Of a stretch of 7,680 nt of DNA, positions 1-5,571 are shown piece after piece. Position numbers and translations under genes: made by a program. The notes under the pieces were generated by a model. That model saw only the letters and a list, made by a program, of their open reading frames with translations. It was not told the DNA's origin and searched no databases. The DNA comes from Opitutaceae bacterium (GTDB taxonomy: Bacteria; Verrucomicrobiota; Verrucomicrobiae; Opitutales; Opitutaceae): contig JAISAX010000586.1 in the NCBI GenBank assembly GCA_031266495.1, forward strand, positions 1 to 7,680, given 5' to 3'. Positions within the stretch are counted from its first letter, which is position 1. Every line of letters starts with the position of its first letter.

Positions 1-537
1 GGGGGGGGTGGCCCCGGGGGGCCCCCCGCCCGCGCCCCCCCCCCCCCCCGGGGGGGGGGGGGGGGGGGGCGCGCTGACATCGATCTGCACGGAGCCATTG
101 CGCTCGATCACGGCGTTGAGCTGGCCGGGAAACAGGGTGGCTACCTGGGCGAGCATTTCGCGGGCGTCGTCGGCAGGCAACGGGGTGGCCGCGTCCCCGG
201 AGTCGCTGCGGACGCCGGTCACGACCGGCCCTTCCCCTGCGGTCGGTCGCCAGAAAAATACCGCGAGAATCGCCAGCGCCGCGGCAAGTGCCGCGGCAAA
301 AGCCGCCACTGCCGGGAAAAGCGCCCGGATGCCATGCGGACGGCTTCGTCGCCTGCCGGCTGTCGCGACGGTGTGGCCGAAGCCGCCGACATCGGATGCG
401 GGGGCGGCGGGAGTGGCGGGAACGGCAGAATCGGCGAGTGCCGCGAGCGCGGCGTGCCGGGCGCTCTCGCGAGCGGCTTCGCCGGGCGCGGGCGGTGCGA
501 GTGCGGAAAGGTGTTTTTTCAGGTCGTTGTCGTTCAT
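1..537 (-). CDS. Putative anti-sigma factor / single-pass membrane protein (3' end beyond window)
   Basis: This frame is open from an ATG at 537 to the window edge with no stop, giving at least 179 residues. A clear ribosome binding site, AAGAAGGA (546-553), precedes the start. The N-terminus is short and soluble (MNDNDLKKHLSALAPPAPGE). An Ala/Pro-rich linker and a basic RRRSR patch follow, then one hydrophobic segment at about residues 72-96 ending in FFW, then an extracytoplasmic part with the phrase LFPGQLNAVIERNGS. From about residue 157 the reading becomes poly-Pro then poly-Gly, encoded by the G20/C15 homopolymers at 35-69; this end may be artefactual. The gene lies 57 bases downstream of an ECF sigma gene on the same strand. 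A short cytoplasmic N-terminus plus one membrane span, placed just after a sigma factor, suggests a membrane-bound anti-sigma regulator. No zinc-binding HxxxCxxC motif is visible, so the role rests on context and topology. Confidence 0.6.
   Translation of the reverse strand, partial: MNDNDLKKHLSALAPPAPGEAARESARHAALAALADSAVPATPAAPASDVGGFGHTVATAGRRRSRPHGIRALFPAVAAFAAALAAALAILAVFFWRPTAGEGPVVTGVRSDSGDAATPLPADDAREMLAQVATLFPGQLNAVIERNGSVQIDVSAPPPPPPPGGGGGAGGGPPGATPP
35..69. repeat. Adjacent C15/G20 homopolymers
   Basis: Fifteen C (35-49) run straight into twenty G (50-69), forming a perfect self-complementary block. More G- and C-only stretches occupy 1-30. The frame of the overlapping minus-strand gene stays open through it as Pro then Gly codons. 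Such a block at a sequence edge may be a true slippage tract or a sequencing/assembly artefact. Confidence 0.7.
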
Positions 538-594
538 GATTGTTTTCCTTCTTGGTCTTTCGTTTTCCGTTTTTTTTTCCGGATCGCGCCGCGA

Positions 595-1212
595 TCATTC
601 CCGGAGGGACGGGTTGCGGAGCCGGCGCTTGAGTTTTTGTTTTGCGCGAAAGATGCGCCACGAGACGGTCGATTCGGCGCAGCCGAGGATGCGCGCGGCC
701 CCGGCGTGATTCAGGTTTTCGTAATACACGAGCACTACGGCTTCGCGGAGTTCGCCGGGAAGCGCGGCGAGGGCATCGCGCAGGGCAACATGGCGGGGCG
801 CAATCCCGTCGCCGGAGAACCGGATGTCATCATCACAGGCATCCGCATCCTCGCCGGCCTGCAAGGCGGCCAGTTCGGACGAGAGGCGTTCGCGCCGGAG
901 GCGCTGGCGATGGCGGTCGCGGCTCTTGTTGACCGCGATGGTGTGCAGCCAGTTTTTGAACGATGCCTCGCGGCGGAAGCCGCCCAACGAACGGGCGGCA
1001 TGGATAAACGTATCCTGCGCGATGTCGGCAGCCTCCGCCGGGCAAAGCGTCAGACGCCAGGCAAACGCGTGAATCGCCGGATAATACCGGTTGAACAACT
1101 CCGAAAACGCATCGCCCGATCCTTGCGCGGCCCGGGAGATCAGGCTGGCGTCGGCGTCGGCGGCGGCAGCAGCAGCAGCGGCGGCGGTTTCGGTTTCGGA
1201 GGGCAGTTTCAT
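595..1212 (-). CDS. RNA polymerase sigma factor, ECF subfamily (sigma-70 family)
   Basis: This 205-residue protein directs core RNA polymerase to a specific promoter set. Sigma region 2 is at about residues 34-108: it opens DAFSELFNRYYPAIHAFAWR, has the polymerase-binding core AADIAQDTFIHAA, and ends with FKNWLHTIAVNKSRDRHRQR (promoter melting/-10 recognition). An acidic linker (GEDADACDDD) follows. Region 4 is at about 142-199, with ALPGELREAVVLVYYENLNH leading into the helix-turn-helix AARILGCAESTVSWRIFRAK for the -35 element. There is no region 1.1 or 3, as expected for ECF factors. The N-terminus carries a nine-alanine run from GCN triplets (1159-1185), absent from the conserved fold. The start is the ATG at 1212, the first available; no clear Shine-Dalgarno precedes it, and a hairpin lies about 21 bases upstream. 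The putative anti-sigma gene follows in the same direction, so the two are probably co-transcribed. The signal sensed is unknown. Confidence 0.93.
   Translation of the reverse strand: MKLPSETETAAAAAAAAADADASLISRAAQGSGDAFSELFNRYYPAIHAFAWRLTLCPAEAADIAQDTFIHAARSLGGFRREASFKNWLHTIAVNKSRDRHRQRLRRERLSSELAALQAGEDADACDDDIRFSGDGIAPRHVALRDALAALPGELREAVVLVYYENLNHAGAARILGCAESTVSWRIFRAKQKLKRRLRNPSLRE
1159..1185 (-). repeat. GCN triplet tract encoding poly-Ala in the sigma factor
   Basis: Nine consecutive alanine codons (residues 10-18) lie just before the folded region 2. The plus strand reads as alternating runs of gca and gcg/gcc triplets, the pattern of replication slippage. It is in frame and probably tolerated because it precedes the conserved domain. 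Confidence 0.7.
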
Positions 1213-1233
1213 TGCCGGTTTCTAGTGGAGACG

Positions 1234-1263
1234 CGCCAAGGTGGTGAATCCTTGGCGTTTTTT
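1234..1263 (+). terminator. Hairpin followed by T6 (terminator-shaped, plus direction)
   Basis: CGCCAAGG (1234-1241) pairs perfectly with CCTTGGCG (1250-1257) across an 8-base loop, and TTTTTT (1258-1263) follows at once. This is the form of an intrinsic terminator for rightward transcription, but no supported plus-strand gene ends upstream. It could block antisense reading. On the minus strand the same stem lies about 21 bases upstream of the sigma-factor start and may sit in its mRNA leader. Confidence 0.55.
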
Positions 1264-1268
1264 CGGGG

Positions 1269-1296
1269 AAAAAACAGCCCGGGGCAGGACTGTTTT
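1269..1296 (-). terminator. Intrinsic terminator of the DUF192 gene
   Basis: Read on the minus strand, AAAACAGTCC and GGGCTGTTTT form a 10-pair stem (one T-G wobble) around TGCCCC, and the T-run continues to six T (plus-strand A at 1269-1274). It lies 46 bases past the stop of the DUF192 gene, which points this way, and before the sigma gene. It would separate the two transcription units. Confidence 0.6.
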
Positions 1297-1302
1297 GCGA
1301 AA

Positions 1303-1339
1303 ATGTAGCCCTGCTTTGGCGCGATGTAGCCCTGCTTTG
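1303..1339. repeat. 16-bp direct repeat, 21-bp period
   Basis: ATGTAGCCCTGCTTTG occurs exactly at 1303-1318 and again at 1324-1339, separated by GCGCG. It lies between the DUF192 stop codon and that gene's terminator. The function is unknown; it may be part of a dispersed intergenic repeat. Confidence 0.75.
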
Positions 1340-1341
1340 AC

Positions 1342-1878
1342 TCAGCGGTCCACGATTTTTTCCGGCAACCGGATGCCGGGCAATCCCCGCGCCTTCAACG
1401 CCTTGTCGAGCGCGGCAAGGTCGAGCCGGTCACCGGGACGGATGCCGCGTGACCGATACCAGCCTTGCTTCATCTCCAGCGCATGGCACAGCGCGCGGCT
1501 CCTCGACGCCACCGCCGTCTCGTCGTAAGGCTGCATCGGATACACTTCGCGCAGGACGCCATCCGTGTCGAAAAACCCGATGTCGAGCGGCGTCGGGGTG
1601 TTGCGCATCCAGAAACTCATCCGCCGCGGCGCGCGATAGACAAAGATCATGCCGTCGTCGTCCGCCAGATCGGTGCGACCCATGAGGCCGCGTTCCATTT
1701 CGGACGGCGTCACCGCAAGCTGCAGGCGTGCGGTGGCGTTGCCCACCCGGATCGGGAAAAACGTCTCCGGTCCCTTCTTTTCGTTGCAACCGGCCAGCCC
1801 GGCCAACGCCAAGATGCCCGCCAGAGCGAACAGCGGCCACAACGGCCTGCGGCGATGGCCGGAGCGCGTGGCGAACAA
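1342..1878 (-). CDS. DUF192 family lipoprotein
   Basis: From a TTG at 1878 this is a 178-residue protein. It begins with a basic n-region (RSGHRRR), a hydrophobic core (WPLFALAGILALAGLAG) and a lipobox LAGC with Cys31, so it is probably a lipid-anchored envelope protein. The DUF192 domain spans about residues 42-157 and shows the family signatures: ERGLMGR, DDDGMIFVY, the FWMRNTPTPLDIGFFD block, and a C-terminal GIRPGD. No biochemical activity is established for the family to my knowledge. An in-frame GTG at 1986 gives a 214-residue version, but it would put a 36-residue polar extension before the signal peptide. The TTG has GGAGGT nine bases upstream and restores a normal lipoprotein signal, so I prefer it. 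The gene stands alone, divergent from the M24 peptidase, with a good terminator downstream. Confidence 0.9.
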   Translation of the reverse strand: MFATRSGHRRRPLWPLFALAGILALAGLAGCNEKKGPETFFPIRVGNATARLQLAVTPSEMERGLMGRTDLADDDGMIFVYRAPRRMSFWMRNTPTPLDIGFFDTDGVLREVYPMQPYDETAVASRSRALCHALEMKQGWYRSRGIRPGDRLDLAALDKALKARGLPGIRLPEKIVDR

Positions 1879-1887
1879 TGCCGGCGC

Positions 1888-1893
1888 ACCTCC
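1888..1893 (-). promoter_or_regulatory. Shine-Dalgarno GGAGGT deciding the DUF192 start
   Basis: GGAGGT on the minus strand ends nine bases before the TTG at 1878-1876. No comparable site precedes the upstream GTG at 1986. With the signal-peptide fit, this fixes the likely start. Confidence 0.6.
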
Positions 1894-1995
1894 GGAAGGC
1901 TGTTTCCCGTCCTTTTCGCCGTTCGATTTCAAAACCGGATTTGCATTTCTCACGTCCCGGTGGCTACTCACTTGCCCGACAAACACAACTTCAAC

Positions 1996-3243
1996 GTGGC
2001 CCGCTCATCCCGCACTTCCCGTTCCGCCTTCCGCACTGTTCCCCGTCCGTCCGCCCCTCCCGCCTCTCCGGCCCCGGCGGCTCCTCTCGCGGCTCCGGCT
2101 CCGGCCCCTCCGGCCCCGGCGGTGCTTCTCTATGCCGACACCGGATGCAGCGCCGACATGCTGTATTTCGGACGCTTCCCGGCGCCCGATCCGTTTATCG
2201 CCATCGGGGTGCGCGGCCGGAAAATCGCCGCGCTCAATGCCCTCGAATTTGGACGCGCCCGGCGCTCCTCCGGTTTTGATACGGTGCTGCCGCTCGAACC
2301 GCTCTTTCGTCGCGCCCGTCGCGTATTTGGCATCCCGAAGGACCAGCGCCCCCACCCCGCCCATGTCGTGACGCTGCTCGCCCGCCGTTACCGCGTAGGC
2401 GCGTTCCGGGTGCCGGACGATTTTCCCGCCGGCTTCGCCGACCAGCTCCGCTCGCTCGGCATCGCCGTGGAGCCGGTGGCCGCGATTTTCCCCGAACGCG
2501 AGGTCAAGACCGCCGCCGAAGCCGCCGCCCTGCGCGAGGGCAACCGGGCCAGCGCCGCCGGCATCGCCGCCGCCGAAAAACTCCTGCGCGCCGCCACCAT
2601 CCGCGCCGGCAAACTCTGGCACGGCGGCGCCGTGCTCACGTCCGGACGGCTGCACACCGCCATCGAGGTCGCCTGCCTGGAGGCCGGCGCTCTCTCCGTC
2701 GGCACCATCGCCGCCGGCGGCGACCAGGCGTGCGACCCGCACGAACGCGGGCATGGCCCGCTCCGTCCGCGCGAGCTGATCGTGGTGGATGTTTTCCCGC
2801 GTGTCATGCGCACCGGATACCATGGCGACATGACGCGCACGTTCCTCAAGGGCCGGGCAAGCGACGCGCAACAAAAACTCGTGGCGGCGGTGCGCGAGGC
2901 GCAGCTCGCCGCGCTCGGCGCGATCCGCACCGGCGTCAACGGCAAGGACGTCCACCAGCGTTGCCTTGATGTGTTCAAGGCGCGCGGGTTCGGGACGAAG
3001 CGCACGGCCAGGGGGGCGTCCGGTTTTTTTCACGGGACCGGCCACGGGCTTGGCCTTGCCATCCACGAGGCGCCGCGCGTATCCATTATTGATTACACCC
3101 TGAAAAAAGGTTCGGTCGTGACGGTCGAGCCGGGGCTGTATTATCCCGGCCTCGGCGGCTGCCGGATCGAGGACGTGGTGCAGGTCACCGACCGCAAGCC
3201 CCGGATGCTGTCGGAGTATCCCTACGAATGGGAACTGCGGTGA
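1996..3243 (+). CDS. M24 family metallopeptidase (Xaa-Pro aminopeptidase-like)
   Basis: The protein is predicted to hydrolyse the N-terminal bond of Xaa-Pro peptides with a two-metal centre. Counted from the GTG at 1996 (415 residues), the pita-bread ligands are all present: D265 (IVVDVFPR), D278 (YHGDMTRTF), H350 (GTGHGLGLAIHE), E378 (TVEPGLYY) and E392 (GCRIEDVVQV). The usual creatinase-like N-terminal domain spans about 43-165, starting at VLLYADTGCSAD. Before it is a Pro/Ala-rich low-complexity leader (about 17-42). The start is uncertain: there is no ATG before the domain and no good Shine-Dalgarno. Candidates are TTG 1972, GTG 1996 and GTG 2122; the last would remove the whole Pro-rich leader. 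The frame is also open further upstream but there overlaps the DUF192 gene antisense. No signal peptide is evident, so it is probably cytoplasmic. It diverges from the DUF192 gene and converges with the SHD1 gene. The exact substrate cannot be read from sequence. Confidence 0.88.
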   Translation: MARSSRTSRSAFRTVPRPSAPPASPAPAAPLAAPAPAPPAPAVLLYADTGCSADMLYFGRFPAPDPFIAIGVRGRKIAALNALEFGRARRSSGFDTVLPLEPLFRRARRVFGIPKDQRPHPAHVVTLLARRYRVGAFRVPDDFPAGFADQLRSLGIAVEPVAAIFPEREVKTAAEAAALREGNRASAAGIAAAEKLLRAATIRAGKLWHGGAVLTSGRLHTAIEVACLEAGALSVGTIAAGGDQACDPHERGHGPLRPRELIVVDVFPRVMRTGYHGDMTRTFLKGRASDAQQKLVAAVREAQLAALGAIRTGVNGKDVHQRCLDVFKARGFGTKRTARGASGFFHGTGHGLGLAIHEAPRVSIIDYTLKKGSVVTVEPGLYYPGLGGCRIEDVVQVTDRKPRMLSEYPYEWELR

Positions 3244-3328
3244 GACGTTCTCCACGTAACATCAATTACATCCAGAAGCAGGATCGGCTGGTGCGGCGGA
3301 GAAAACCGACGGCGTTGGCGCGGCAGGC

Positions 3329-4060
3329 TTACCATGGTTGCGTCTTTTCGAGGCTGGGCGGCACGTGGCGCTCGACCACGAGCTGGTCGCCCGCGTACAC
3401 CCTCAACTGGATGCCGATGATCTCGTCGGCGATTTTCTCGCGCGGTTTTTTATTATCTTTCCAGATATAACCCGGTTTCAGCTTCTGGGAACCGAGTGCA
3501 ATCGGGTTGGTCCGGAATTCGGTGGTTTTGAAGGACGGCAATCCGGTGATTTCCTCCTGCCCTTCCGTTTTGCGAATGCCGCCTTCCGTGGCCTGGTTGA
3601 AAGAGCCGGTGTCATTTTGCACAAATACCCGGTATCTGGCCGTGAGCGACAGGGGGGTGGCGGTCTTGTTGGTGATTTTTATGCGATACCCCGACTGCTC
3701 CACGGTGAGGACGAGGCCGGGCCGGGTTTTTTCGTCCTTTTCGGTGCTGTAGGTCGAGCGGACCATCTCGACGGCGAGCGCAGTCGCCGGAAGCACGGCC
3801 GGTTTGGCGGCCTCGTCGCGGAGCCACTTCTGGTCGGCATCGCTGAGCGAGGAGAGTTTCAGGTCGAAGGTGATGCCGTCATCGCGCCGGATCTTCACAA
3901 CGCCGTTTTCGAGCGACACGAATTCTGCCTGGATCGTGCGCCCTTGCCGGTCGGTGAACGTCCGCGTCGCGGCGGCGGCGAGCGGTCCGGCCAGGCCGGC
4001 GCCGGCAATCATGATGGCGAGGAACAACCGGAAAAGGGCGGGCCGGGCGGGAAGGTTCAT
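3329..4060 (-). CDS. Secreted SLA1 homology domain 1 (SHD1) protein
   Basis: This 243-residue protein has a strong signal peptide: hydrophobic ALFRLFLAIMIAGAGLAG with probable cleavage after the LAAAA run near residue 31, so it should be exported. An SHD1 domain follows at about 33-83 (RTFTDRQGRTIQAEFVSLEN, then KIRRDDGITFDLKLSSLSDAD and QKWL). In bacteria this fold is frequent in Planctomycetes and Verrucomicrobia extracellular proteins, where its partner is unclear; in yeast Sla1 it binds NPFxD motifs. The C-terminal part (about 95-243) looks like a beta-rich domain (GLVLTVEQSGYRIKITNKTA; ARYRVFVQND) that I cannot name. The ATG at 4060 has a weak GTGGAAA upstream. The gene is divergent from the lpd homologue across 138 bases and convergent with the M24 gene across 85 bases, where I see no clear terminator. 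Confidence 0.85.
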   Translation of the reverse strand: MNLPARPALFRLFLAIMIAGAGLAGPLAAAATRTFTDRQGRTIQAEFVSLENGVVKIRRDDGITFDLKLSSLSDADQKWLRDEAAKPAVLPATALAVEMVRSTYSTEKDEKTRPGLVLTVEQSGYRIKITNKTATPLSLTARYRVFVQNDTGSFNQATEGGIRKTEGQEEITGLPSFKTTEFRTNPIALGSQKLKPGYIWKDNKKPREKIADEIIGIQLRVYAGDQLVVERHVPPSLEKTQPW

Positions 4061-4085
4061 AACGGTTTCCACAACTAAATATGCA

Positions 4086-4145
4086 ACCCGCCGGTGCAAG
4101 CCCGGATGCAAGCGGCCTGCCGCCGGCGGGTGCGGCATGCGGCAG
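4086..4145. promoter_or_regulatory. Overlapping hairpins in the divergent SHD1/lpd intergenic region
   Basis: ACCCGCCGG (4086-4094) pairs perfectly with CCGGCGGGT (4123-4131). A competing stem pairs CTGCCGC (4117-4123) with GCGGCAG (4139-4145). The two share bases, so they cannot form fully together. A weak GGCA/TGCC stem followed by CTTTTT lies just after (4141-4162). On the plus strand this would be in the leader of the lpd homologue and could act in attenuation, but no promoter is recognisable and GC-rich chance pairing is possible. Confidence 0.3.
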
Positions 4146-4198
4146 GAACGGTTGCCCTTTTTCGCGGACGAGGCAGGTTTGGCTCTTCCTCTCTCATC

Positions 4199-5395
4199 AT
4201 GGCTGAAACTACGGGGTACGATCTCATTGTCATCGGCGGCGGCCCGGCGGGCCATGCGGGCGCGATTCGCGCCGGGCAACTTGGCAAAAAGGTGGCATGC
4301 ATCGAACTCGAGCGCGCCGGCGGCATGGTCGAGATCACCGGGGGCGAGCACAGGGGGACGTTCTTCAAGGCCCGAAACATCCTTGTCGCCACCGGTTGCC
4401 GGATGCGCCGCATCCCGGGCCTCGACTACAGCGGTGACCGTGTAATGACTTCCCGCGAGGCGCTCGCCAACACGACGCTGCCGGAGTCGATCATCATCGT
4501 CGGCGCCGGCGCCATCGGCGTGGAGTTCGCCTGGTTTTTCAACGCGCTCGGCACGAAAGTCACGCTGGTCGAGATGCTCCCGCAGATTCTCCCGGTCGAG
4601 GACGCGGAGGTCGCCAAAACCCTCCACCGCGCCTTTGACAAGCAGGGGATCACCACGTTCGTCGATACGAGGTGCGAAAATTTCCGCGTCGGGAAAGACT
4701 CCGTGAAAGTGGACCTGGTGACCGGCGGTTGCGGTGGCGGCAGCGGCAGCGGCGGCGGCGGCGATAACAGGAAACAGGAGGTCGAAGCCGGTTTCCTGCT
4801 CTCGGCGACCGGTGTCGTGGCCAATATCGAGGGCGTGCTCGGCAAGGCCGCCAGCGTCGAACTTGACCGCAACGGCGTGAAGGTTGGCGACGACTACCAG
4901 ACGACGATCAAGGGCATCTATGCCGCCGGCGATATCATCGGCCCGCCCTGGCTGGCGCACATCGCGATCTTCGAAGCGGTCAACGCCGTCAACGGCATGT
5001 TCGGACACGGCAAGCCGAAGCGCGTGAGAAATTTCCCCGCTTGCACCTACTGCCAGCCGCAGGTCGCCTCCATCGGCCTCACCGAGAGGGCGGCGAAGGA
5101 CAAAAAGCTCGATATCAAGGTCGGCAAGTTCCCCTTCACGGCGTCCGGCAAGGCGGTGGCTTCGGCCGAGAGCGACGGGTTTGTGAAGGTCGTCACGGAC
5201 GCGAAGACCGGCGAGATCTACGGCGCGCACATCATCGGCAGCGAGGCCACCGAGCTGATCGCAGAGTATGGTCTGGCGATCGAACTGGAGGCGTCGGTCG
5301 AGGAAATCCACCGGACGATCCACGCGCACCCGACGCTGAGCGAAGCGATCATGGAAGCCGCCGCCGCCTCGTTGGGCGAGGCGATCCATATCTGA
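4199..5395 (+). CDS. lpdA: Dihydrolipoyl dehydrogenase homologue with internal deletion (no redox disulfide)
   Basis: Intact family members are the FAD-dependent E3 subunit of 2-oxoacid dehydrogenase and glycine cleavage complexes, oxidising dihydrolipoamide with NAD+. Visible here (398 residues): FAD-binding YDLIVIGGGPAGHAGAIRAG (7-26), the second FAD motif ILVATG (61-66), the NAD-binding VGAGAIGVEFAWFF (101-114), the FAD-contacting GIYAAGDIIGPPW (239-251), and a full dimerisation domain ending in HAHPTLSE with the catalytic His377-Glu382 pair. Between CIELERAGG (residue 42) and MVEITGGE (residue 43) the family normally has some 80 residues starting with a TCLNxGCIPTK-type motif. These, with both redox cysteines, are missing without loss of frame. 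A Gly-rich insert (176-188) sits in the NAD domain. Family length is about 460-470. As read, it should not catalyse the normal reaction: a pseudogene, an assembly collapse or a repurposed flavoprotein. The ATG at 4199 is chosen from the GGGPAG position; the Shine-Dalgarno is weak. Confidence 0.9.
   Translation: MAETTGYDLIVIGGGPAGHAGAIRAGQLGKKVACIELERAGGMVEITGGEHRGTFFKARNILVATGCRMRRIPGLDYSGDRVMTSREALANTTLPESIIIVGAGAIGVEFAWFFNALGTKVTLVEMLPQILPVEDAEVAKTLHRAFDKQGITTFVDTRCENFRVGKDSVKVDLVTGGCGGGSGSGGGGDNRKQEVEAGFLLSATGVVANIEGVLGKAASVELDRNGVKVGDDYQTTIKGIYAAGDIIGPPWLAHIAIFEAVNAVNGMFGHGKPKRVRNFPACTYCQPQVASIGLTERAAKDKKLDIKVGKFPFTASGKAVASAESDGFVKVVTDAKTGEIYGAHIIGSEATELIAEYGLAIELEASVEEIHRTIHAHPTLSEAIMEAAAASLGEAIHI
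4724..4762 (+). repeat. GGC-triplet tract encoding a Gly-rich insert in the lpd homologue
   Basis: Thirteen codons read GGCGGGSGSGGGG (residues 176-188), built from ggc/agc-type triplets. The insert replaces what is normally a short charged turn before the strand leading to the ATG(V) segment of the NAD domain. It looks like a triplet-slippage expansion in a surface loop. Confidence 0.65.
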
Positions 5396-5400
5396 GTCCG

Positions 5401-5533
5401 CTGCCGGGAGTGGCGCGGGCATCTTGCCCGTGTTCCGGGAGTGGCACGGGCTTCCAGCCCGTGGACGGCGCGCAGCGCCGCCCACCAGCCCGGCCACCGG
5501 ACTCCGGAACACGGCCCGGATGCCCGCGCCACG
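5401..5533. repeat. REP-like palindromic element between convergent genes
   Basis: Three hairpins lie in a row. CGCGGGC (5414-5420) pairs with GCCCGTG (5426-5432) with one G-T pair. CACGGGC (5445-5451) pairs perfectly with GCCCGTG (5457-5463). CGGCGC (5466-5471) pairs with GCGCCG (5475-5480), extended by GTGG/CCAC at 5461-5464 and 5482-5485. In addition, 5501-5531 is an imperfect inverted copy of 5411-5442 (about four differences). The repeated unit, ggGAGTGGCrCGGGC plus loop plus GCCCGTG, resembles a dispersed palindrome common in Verrucomicrobia and Planctomycetes; that recognition is from memory. It occupies nearly the whole gap between the lpd and ilvD stop codons and could serve as a bidirectional terminator or mRNA 3'-end stabiliser. 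Confidence 0.7.
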
Positions 5534-5571
5534 CGGAAATCTGTCCGCTTTTCGAGATGCGCCCGCTTCGC

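Noticed and set aside
334..1308. Long plus-strand open frames over 8-1308
   Set aside because: They are antisense to the sigma and anti-sigma genes and show no domain or good ribosome binding site.
2005..3255. A 416-codon open frame on the minus strand opposite the M24 gene
   Set aside because: It has no recognisable domain and is fully antisense to a peptidase with all metal ligands.
3244..3328. Terminator in the convergent M24/SHD1 gap
   Set aside because: No stem with an adjacent T-run was found on either strand.
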